This document shows, one piece after another, positions 35,497 through 40,165 of a stretch of 40,165 nucleotides of DNA. The notes under the pieces are model-generated. The model was given only the letters and a program-made list of their open reading frames with translations, was not told where the DNA came from and did no database searches. The position numbers were made by a program, and so were the translations under genes. This DNA comes from Paracoccus shandongensis (GTDB taxonomy: Bacteria > Pseudomonadota > Alphaproteobacteria > Rhodobacterales > Rhodobacteraceae): positions 1 through 40,165 of the forward strand of contig NZ_JAFLRK010000032.1 of assembly GCF_017315735.1 (NCBI RefSeq), read 5' to 3'. The stretch's first letter is position 1, and each line of letters begins with the position of its first letter.

Positions 35497-37737
35497 TCAG
35501 TTGAACCTGTTGTCGCGCGGGAAGCCGCGCGGGGCCATGCGCCCGGCGCTGGACCGCTTGCCCAGCCATTCGGTCAGGTCGGGCTCGGTCCGGGTGCGGC
35601 CGCCGCTTTCCTGCCAGCGCAACCCCTCGGCCAGGGTGATGAAGGCCGCGTCGGACAGCGAATCCCCCGCCACCAAGCCGCCGCCGCTGCCGTATTTCTG
35701 CAGCTTGACGCCCTTGCCGCGCGCCATCTCGGGCAGTTCGGCCAAAGGGAAGACCAGCATCTTGCGGTTCGTGCCGACCACCGCGACATGATCGCCGCTG
35801 ACCGGGCGGCACAGCAGCGCCTCGCCGTTCAGCACCTGCTTGCCCGTCTTGGTCTGCGCCAGGATGTCGCCCGCCCCCACGATGAAGCCGTCCCCCGCCT
35901 TCGAGGCGACCAAGTATTTCTGGTCCGCCCGCCAGGGGAACATGGCGATCACCTCGGCCTCGTTCGGCAGGTCGATCATCAGGCGCAAGGGCTCGCCCAT
36001 GCCACGCCCGCCGGGCAGGTTGTTGGCGGGCAGGGTATAGAAGCGGCCGTTGCTGGCAAAGATGATCAGCTTGTCGGTGGTTTCCGCATGGACCGCCAGG
36101 CCGGGACCGTCGCCGTCCTTGAACTTTACCTCGGCATCCAGCGGCTGGTGGCCCTTCATGCTGCGGATCCAGCCCATCTTCGACAGGATCACCGTCAAGG
36201 GCTCGCGCTCGATCATCGACTCCAGGTCGATGGGCGCGATCTCCTGCGCCTCGGCGATCTGGGTGCGGCGCTGGCCCTCGGGCTTGGACTTGCCGAACAG
36301 GTTGCGCACCTCCTTCAACTGGTCCGCGATGCGCGCCCATTGCACGCGCTCGTCGGCCAGCATCGCCTCTAAGCCCTGGCGTTCCTCCAGCAGGGCGTCG
36401 CGTTCGGCGCGCAGCTCTATCTCTTCCAGCTTGCGCAGGGCGCGCAAGCGCATGTTCAGGATCGCCTCGACCTGAACCTCGGTCAGGCCGAACTCGGCCA
36501 TCATCACGGCCTTGGGCTCGTCCTCGTGGCGGATGATCTCGATCACGCGGTCGAGATTCAGATAGGCCACCAGATAGCCTTCCAGCACCTCCAGCCGAGC
36601 GGCGATCTTGTCCAGCCGGTGATTGGCGCGCCGCACCAGCACCTCGCGCCGGTGGTCCAGGAAGGCGCGCAGCACCTCCTTGAGCGAGCAGACCTTTGGC
36701 ACGCGCCCGTCGATCAGCACGTTCATGTTCATGCTGAAGCGGATTTCCAGGTCGCTGACGCGGAACAGCGCGGCCATCAACTGCTCGGGATCGACCGTGC
36801 GGGCCTTGGGCTCCAGCACGATGCGGATGTCCTCGGCGGATTCGTCGCGGACATCGGCCAGGATCGGGACGCGCTTGGTCTGGATCAGTTCGGCCAGCCG
36901 TTCGATCAGCTTGGACTTCTGGACCTGGTAGGGGATCTCGGTCACGACGATCTGCCACAACCCCCGGCCCAGATCCTCCTGCATCCAGCGGGCGCGCACG
37001 CGGAAGGCGCCGCGTCCGGTGCGATAGGCCTCGGCGATGGTGTCGCCGTTTTCCACGATCACGCCGCCGGTCGGAAAGTCCGGCCCCTTGACCAGCGCGG
37101 CCAGCGTGTCGTCGCGCGCGTCGGGCGTCTTGATCAGGTGCAGGCAGGCGTCGATCACCTCGTGCAGGTTGTGGGGCGGGATGTTCGTGGCCATCCCCAC
37201 AGCGATCCCGGAGGTGCCGTTCGCCAACAGGTTCGGGAAGGCCGAGGGCAGGACCACGGGTTCCTGCAAGGTGCCGTCATAGTTCGGGCGGAAATCCACC
37301 GCATCCTCGGACAGCCCGTCCATCAGGCTTTCCGAGGCCTGCGCCAGCCGCGCCTCGGTGTATCGGGCGGCGGCGGGGTTGTCGCCGTCGATGTTGCCGA
37401 AGTTCCCCTGCCCGTCCACCAGCGGATAGCGCATGGCGAAATCCTGGGCCAGGCGCGCCATCGCGTCATAGATCGCGGCGTCCCCGTGCGGGTGATAGTT
37501 GCCCATCACGTCGCCGGTGATCTTGGCCGACTTGCGGAAGGCCCCGTTGGGCGCCAGCCTAAGTTCGCGCATGGCATACAGGATGCGGCGATGGACCGGC
37601 TTCAGCCCGTCCCGCGCATCGGGCAGCGCCCGGTGCATGATCGTGGACAGGGCATAGGTCAGATACCGCTCGCCGATCGCGCGGCTGAGAGGTTCGGTCT
37701 GGGTGTTGTCGGCGGGGTCAATGGGCAGGCTGGACAT
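35497..37737 (-). CDS. parC: DNA topoisomerase IV subunit A
   Basis: A 746-residue type IIA topoisomerase A subunit that decatenates chromosomes with ParE. The active-site tyrosine is Tyr126 ([10 protein letters not shown]). The C-terminal domain is short and lacks the GyrA box, supporting ParC rather than GyrA. In the quinolone region ([14 protein letters not shown]) the position equivalent to E. coli ParC Ser80 is Ala87 and that of Glu84 is Asp91. It is divergent from the SH3-domain gene and convergent with the SDR gene. Confidence 0.95.
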   Translation of the reverse strand: MSSLPIDPADNTQTEPLSRAIGERYLTYALSTIMHRALPDARDGLKPVHRRILYAMRELRLAPNGAFRKSAKITGDVMGNYHPHGDAAIYDAMARLAQDFAMRYPLVDGQGNFGNIDGDNPAAARYTEARLAQASESLMDGLSEDAVDFRPNYDGTLQEPVVLPSAFPNLLANGTSGIAVGMATNIPPHNLHEVIDACLHLIKTPDARDDTLAALVKGPDFPTGGVIVENGDTIAEAYRTGRGAFRVRARWMQEDLGRGLWQIVVTEIPYQVQKSKLIERLAELIQTKRVPILADVRDESAEDIRIVLEPKARTVDPEQLMAALFRVSDLEIRFSMNMNVLIDGRVPKVCSLKEVLRAFLDHRREVLVRRANHRLDKIAARLEVLEGYLVAYLNLDRVIEIIRHEDEPKAVMMAEFGLTEVQVEAILNMRLRALRKLEEIELRAERDALLEERQGLEAMLADERVQWARIADQLKEVRNLFGKSKPEGQRRTQIAEAQEIAPIDLESMIEREPLTVILSKMGWIRSMKGHQPLDAEVKFKDGDGPGLAVHAETTDKLIIFASNGRFYTLPANNLPGGRGMGEPLRLMIDLPNEAEVIAMFPWRADQKYLVASKAGDGFIVGAGDILAQTKTGKQVLNGEALLCRPVSGDHVAVVGTNRKMLVFPLAELPEMARGKGVKLQKYGSGGGLVAGDSLSDAAFITLAEGLRWQESGGRTRTEPDLTEWLGKRSSAGRMAPRGFPRDNRFN

Positions 37738-37860
37738 GGCCCACCAGATAGGGCGCGGGGCGCGCGCGGTCCAGCGTGAATCGTGGAACGGCCGTCCGGG
37801 GATTGGCGTTGCAGTGCGTCATGGGTTAACAAGATCCCGAAGGGTCGGCAGGGGGCGGTG

Positions 37861-38346
37861 ATGATCAGACTGGGCGCGCTGATGCTGGCCACCCTGGCCG
37901 GGCTGTTCCTGGTCCTGTCGGTCTGGGGCGAGGGCAACCTGCGCGCCGAACGCCGCCCCGTTCCCCCGCCGCAACCCGCCGCGCAGGACGAAGGCGCCGC
38001 GCCGTCCCCCGTGCCGCCGCCCGTCACCCCCGCCGTGGTCCAGGCCGCGACGCAGACGCCCCCGCAGGTGCAGCGGTTTCCCGGCCCGGCGCTGCGCCCC
38101 TCGCCCGAACACGCGGGCGAGGCCCCCGCCGCGCCCCTTCCCGAAGGCCCGGTGCTGTATGTCACGGGCGAGCGGGTGAACATGCGGGCCGGGCCCTCGA
38201 CTGGGGACCGGGTCGTCACCTCGCTGGGGCGCGGGGCGGCGGTCCAGCCGCTGGGGCCGACCGATGCCGAATGGGTGAACATCCGCGACGCCGCTGGCCG
38301 CACGGGCTATGTCGCGAACCGCTTCCTGTCGGCGGACGCCCCGTGA
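37861..38346 (+). CDS. Membrane-anchored bacterial SH3-domain protein
   Basis: A 161-residue protein with one N-terminal hydrophobic segment (LGALMLATLAGLFLVLSVWG), then a Pro/Ala-rich linker (residues 33-95) and a C-terminal SH3_3 domain (LYVTGERVNMRAGPSTGDRV ... WVNIRDAAGRTGYVANRFL). Such domains usually bind peptidoglycan or other cell-wall parts in the periplasm. AGGGGGCGG precedes the ATG. The stop overlaps the start of the following SDR gene (GTGA). Confidence 0.88.
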   Translation: MIRLGALMLATLAGLFLVLSVWGEGNLRAERRPVPPPQPAAQDEGAAPSPVPPPVTPAVVQAATQTPPQVQRFPGPALRPSPEHAGEAPAAPLPEGPVLYVTGERVNMRAGPSTGDRVVTSLGRGAAVQPLGPTDAEWVNIRDAAGRTGYVANRFLSADAP

Positions 38347-39161
38347 GCAGGCGCGTCCTGATCACCGGCTGTTCGTCCGGCATCGGGCTGGATGCCGCAC
38401 GCCGGATGCAGTCGCTGGGCTGGCAGGTCGTGGCCACCTGCCGCAAGGACGCCGATATCGCCGCCCGCCGGGCCGAGGGGATGGAGTGCCACCCCCTGGA
38501 ACTGTCCGATCCCGACAGCGTGGCCCGGCTGGCCGACCGGGTGCTGGCGGACGGCCCGCTGGACGCCCTGGTCAACAACGCCGCCTTTGCCCTGCCTGGC
38601 GCGGTCGAGGACATGCCCCGCGGCGCGCTGCGGTCCATCTTCGAGGCCAACCTGTTCGGCACCCATGACCTGACCGTCCGCCTGATCCCGCATTTCCGCC
38701 AGCATGGGGGCCGGATCGTCAACATCAGTTCGGTCCTGGGGCTGATCGGCATCCGCTGGCGCGGCCCCTATGTCGCGACCAAGTTCGCGCTGGAAGGGCT
38801 GACCGACGTGCTGCGGCTGGAAATGGCGGGCACCCCCGTCAAGGTCATCCTGATCGAGCCCGGCCCCATCGCCAGCCGCATCCGCGCCAACGCCATCCCG
38901 CATTTCGAGCGATGGGTGAACTGGCAGAACAGCGCCCGGGCCGACGAATACCGGGCCGGCCTGCTGAAGCGGCTTTACGAACCATCCGGCAAGGACCGGT
39001 TCGAGCTGCCCCCTTCCGCCGTCAGCGACCGGATCGTCCACGCGCTGACGGCGGCGCGGCCCCGGCCCCGTTACTATGTCACCACGCCCACCTGGATGTC
39101 CGGCACCGCGCGCCGGCTTCTGCCCACGCGCGCACTGGACTGGTTCGCGCGCCACGGCTAG
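38343..39161 (+). CDS. SDR-family oxidoreductase
   Basis: A 272-residue classical short-chain dehydrogenase. TGCSSGIG is at residues 8-15, then NNAAFALPG, the catalytic Ser in VNISSVLG, YVATK, and a C-terminal RYYVTTPTWMSGTARRLLPT seen in the longer, retinol-dehydrogenase-like SDRs. The start is GTG at 38343, overlapping the upstream stop by 4 nt, which indicates translational coupling with the SH3-domain gene. The substrate is unknown. Confidence 0.9.
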   Translation: MSRRVLITGCSSGIGLDAARRMQSLGWQVVATCRKDADIAARRAEGMECHPLELSDPDSVARLADRVLADGPLDALVNNAAFALPGAVEDMPRGALRSIFEANLFGTHDLTVRLIPHFRQHGGRIVNISSVLGLIGIRWRGPYVATKFALEGLTDVLRLEMAGTPVKVILIEPGPIASRIRANAIPHFERWVNWQNSARADEYRAGLLKRLYEPSGKDRFELPPSAVSDRIVHALTAARPRPRYYVTTPTWMSGTARRLLPTRALDWFARHG

Positions 39162-39188
39162 GGTTCCGGCCAACGAAAGGCAGCACGC

Positions 39189-39389
39189 ATGACCGACAGT
39201 CCCCTGTTCTATGTGATCGCGCTGGTGATGCTGGCGGTGCTGGCAATCCTCGCCACCGGCATCGGCGGCTTCGCCAAGGGCGGCGAGTGGAACCGCAAGC
39301 ACGGCAACCGGATGATGCGCTGGCGCCTGATCGCGCAGGCCGTGGCGGTGGCGCTGATCATGCTGTTCGTCTGGCTGGGGGGCCGCTGA
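39189..39389 (+). CDS. HIG1-domain twin-transmembrane protein
   Basis: A 66-residue protein with two membrane helices (residues 7-27 and 47-63) joined by a charged loop. The loop and second helix fit the HIG1 motif (Q/I)x3(R/H)xRx3Q except for the first residue: Asn40, Arg44, Arg46, Gln50. Mitochondrial HIG1 proteins associate with respiratory supercomplexes; the bacterial role is not established. Its stop overlaps the ATG of the adenosyltransferase gene by one base (TGATG). Confidence 0.85.
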   Translation: MTDSPLFYVIALVMLAVLAILATGIGGFAKGGEWNRKHGNRMMRWRLIAQAVAVALIMLFVWLGGR

Positions 39390-39961
39390 TGGTCGTCCTG
39401 AACCGCATCTATACCCGCACCGGCGACGGCGGCGACACCGCCCTGTCCGACGGCAGCCGCGTCGCCAAGCACGATCCGCGCGTCGAGGCCTATGGCACCG
39501 TGGACGAGCTGAACGCGACGCTGGGCCTCTGCCGGTTGCACGCGGCGGGCGACCTGGCCGACCGGATCGCGGTGATCCAGAACGACCTGTTCGACCTGGG
39601 CGCCGACCTGGCCCGTCCGAACATGGCCGCCGACAGCCAGGCGGGCTATCCCGTGCTGCGCATCATCGACGCCCAGGTCACGCGGCTGGAGACCGAGATC
39701 GACGCGATGAACGCCGCCCTGAACCCCTTGCGCAGCTTCATCCTGCCGGGCGGTTCCCCCTTGGCGGCCCATCTGCACCTGTCGCGCACCGTGGCACGCC
39801 GCGCCGAACGCCGGACGACGGATCTCGCGACCGGCGGCGACGTGAACGGGGCGGCGGTGCGGTATCTCAACCGCCTGTCGGACTGGCTGTTCGTGGCGGC
39901 GCGCATGGCCAACAACGGCGGGGCCGACGACATCCTGTGGGTTCCCGGGGCCAGCCGCTGA
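39389..39961 (+). CDS. Cob(I)yrinic acid a,c-diamide / cob(I)alamin adenosyltransferase, PduO type
   Basis: A 190-residue PduO-type enzyme that adds the 5'-deoxyadenosyl ligand from ATP to reduced corrinoid. The N-terminal ATP site [11 protein letters not shown] (residues 9-19), the [11 protein letters not shown] helix and the C-terminal [12 protein letters not shown]...[16 protein letters not shown] are all present. It is translationally coupled to the HIG1 gene upstream and followed by etfB after a terminator. Confidence 0.95.
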   Translation: MVVLNRIYTRTGDGGDTALSDGSRVAKHDPRVEAYGTVDELNATLGLCRLHAAGDLADRIAVIQNDLFDLGADLARPNMAADSQAGYPVLRIIDAQVTRLETEIDAMNAALNPLRSFILPGGSPLAAHLHLSRTVARRAERRTTDLATGGDVNGAAVRYLNRLSDWLFVAARMANNGGADDILWVPGASR

Positions 39962-39993
39962 AGGCCGCCCCCCTTGCTGTCCGACGCAAACGC

Positions 39994-40015
39994 AGCGTCG
40001 AAAGGCGCTTTTGTC
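39994..40015 (+). terminator. Intrinsic terminator after the adenosyltransferase gene
   Basis: A 6-bp stem AGCGTC/GGCGCT (one U-G pair) with a GAAA tetraloop is followed by TTTTGTCTT, 32 nt past the stop. The stem is short but the loop and T-run are good. Confidence 0.6.
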
Positions 40016-40080
40016 TTGTGTCGCGCGCCGATCCCTCGGTAACACTGCCCCCGACAACAGACACAGGGGAGCGCACTCCA

Positions 40081-40165
40081 TGAAGATCCTCGTGCCCGTG
40101 AAGCGGGTGATTGACTACAACGTGAAGGCGCGGGTTCGCGCAGACGGGTCGGGGGTTGACCTGTC
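40081..40165 (+). CDS. etfB: Electron transfer flavoprotein beta subunit (5' end only)
   Basis: The first 28 codons are [20 protein letters not shown] followed by ADGSGVDL, the well-conserved EtfB N-terminus that forms part of the FAD/AMP-binding subunit. ETF carries electrons from acyl-CoA and other dehydrogenases to ETF:quinone oxidoreductase. AGGGGAG lies about 8 nt upstream of the ATG. The gene runs off the right edge. Confidence 0.93.

Overview
The window looks like chromosomal DNA of a high-G+C alphaproteobacterium of the Rhodobacteraceae, most likely Paracoccus or a close relative. This rests on the G+C-rich codons, the tuf-tRNA-Trp-secE-nusG-rpl-rpo-rps-fusA-tuf gene order, the family-level look of RpoB/RpoC/ParC, the cytochrome c'/cytochrome b561 pair and the HIG1-cob(I)alamin adenosyltransferase-etfB group. 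Genus assignment is inference; no database was searched.

The backbone, about 32 kb all on the minus strand, is the transcription-translation supercluster. In transcription order it is tuf copy 2 (31932-30757), tRNA-Trp (23967-23892), secE (19572-19375), nusG, rplK, rplA, rplJ, rplL, rpoB, rpoC, rpsL, rpsG, fusA and the first 88 nt of a second tuf copy at the left edge. The most notable feature is how often this backbone is interrupted. Between tuf and tRNA-Trp lie an RHH protein, a glyoxalase-like protein, a two-gene FAD/GMC dehydrogenase, a truncated GFA protein, a DUF892 protein, an ABC exporter and an outer-membrane protein. Between tRNA-Trp and secE lie an HPP-CBS membrane protein and a DNA methyltransferase-nuclease gene split by an IS5-family element. 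Between rplA and rplJ is a frameshifted GT8-like glycosyltransferase remnant. Between rplL and rpoB is an intact glycosyltransferase of lower G+C. Between rpoC and rpsL are a UreI/AmiS-type channel gene, a DMT exporter and a rhamnosyltransferase-like gene.

The right-hand 8 kb (32.1-40.2 kb) leaves the supercluster. It carries a Gly-rich TerB/DUF533 protein, cytochrome c' with a cytochrome b561, a YghA-like SDR, parC (minus strand), an SH3-domain lipoprotein-like or membrane protein translationally coupled to a second SDR, a HIG1 twin-transmembrane protein, a PduO-type adenosyltransferase and the start of etfB.

Regulatory structure is partly visible. There is a near-consensus promoter ahead of rpsL (TTGACA-17-TATACG), candidate promoters ahead of secE and tuf, and hairpin-plus-T terminators after rplKA, rpoC, tuf, the DUF533 gene and the adenosyltransferase gene. 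A family of palindromic REP/BIME-like repeats (core GGTGCGTGC/GCACGCACC, always in pairs) occupies exactly three sites: fusA/tuf, rpoB/rpoC and just downstream of tuf copy 2. I did not find a clearly new multi-gene system. The most unusual items are the repeat family in core operons, the IS-split methyltransferase with an AT-rich specificity region, and the glycosyltransferase genes scattered through the ribosomal/RNA polymerase cluster.
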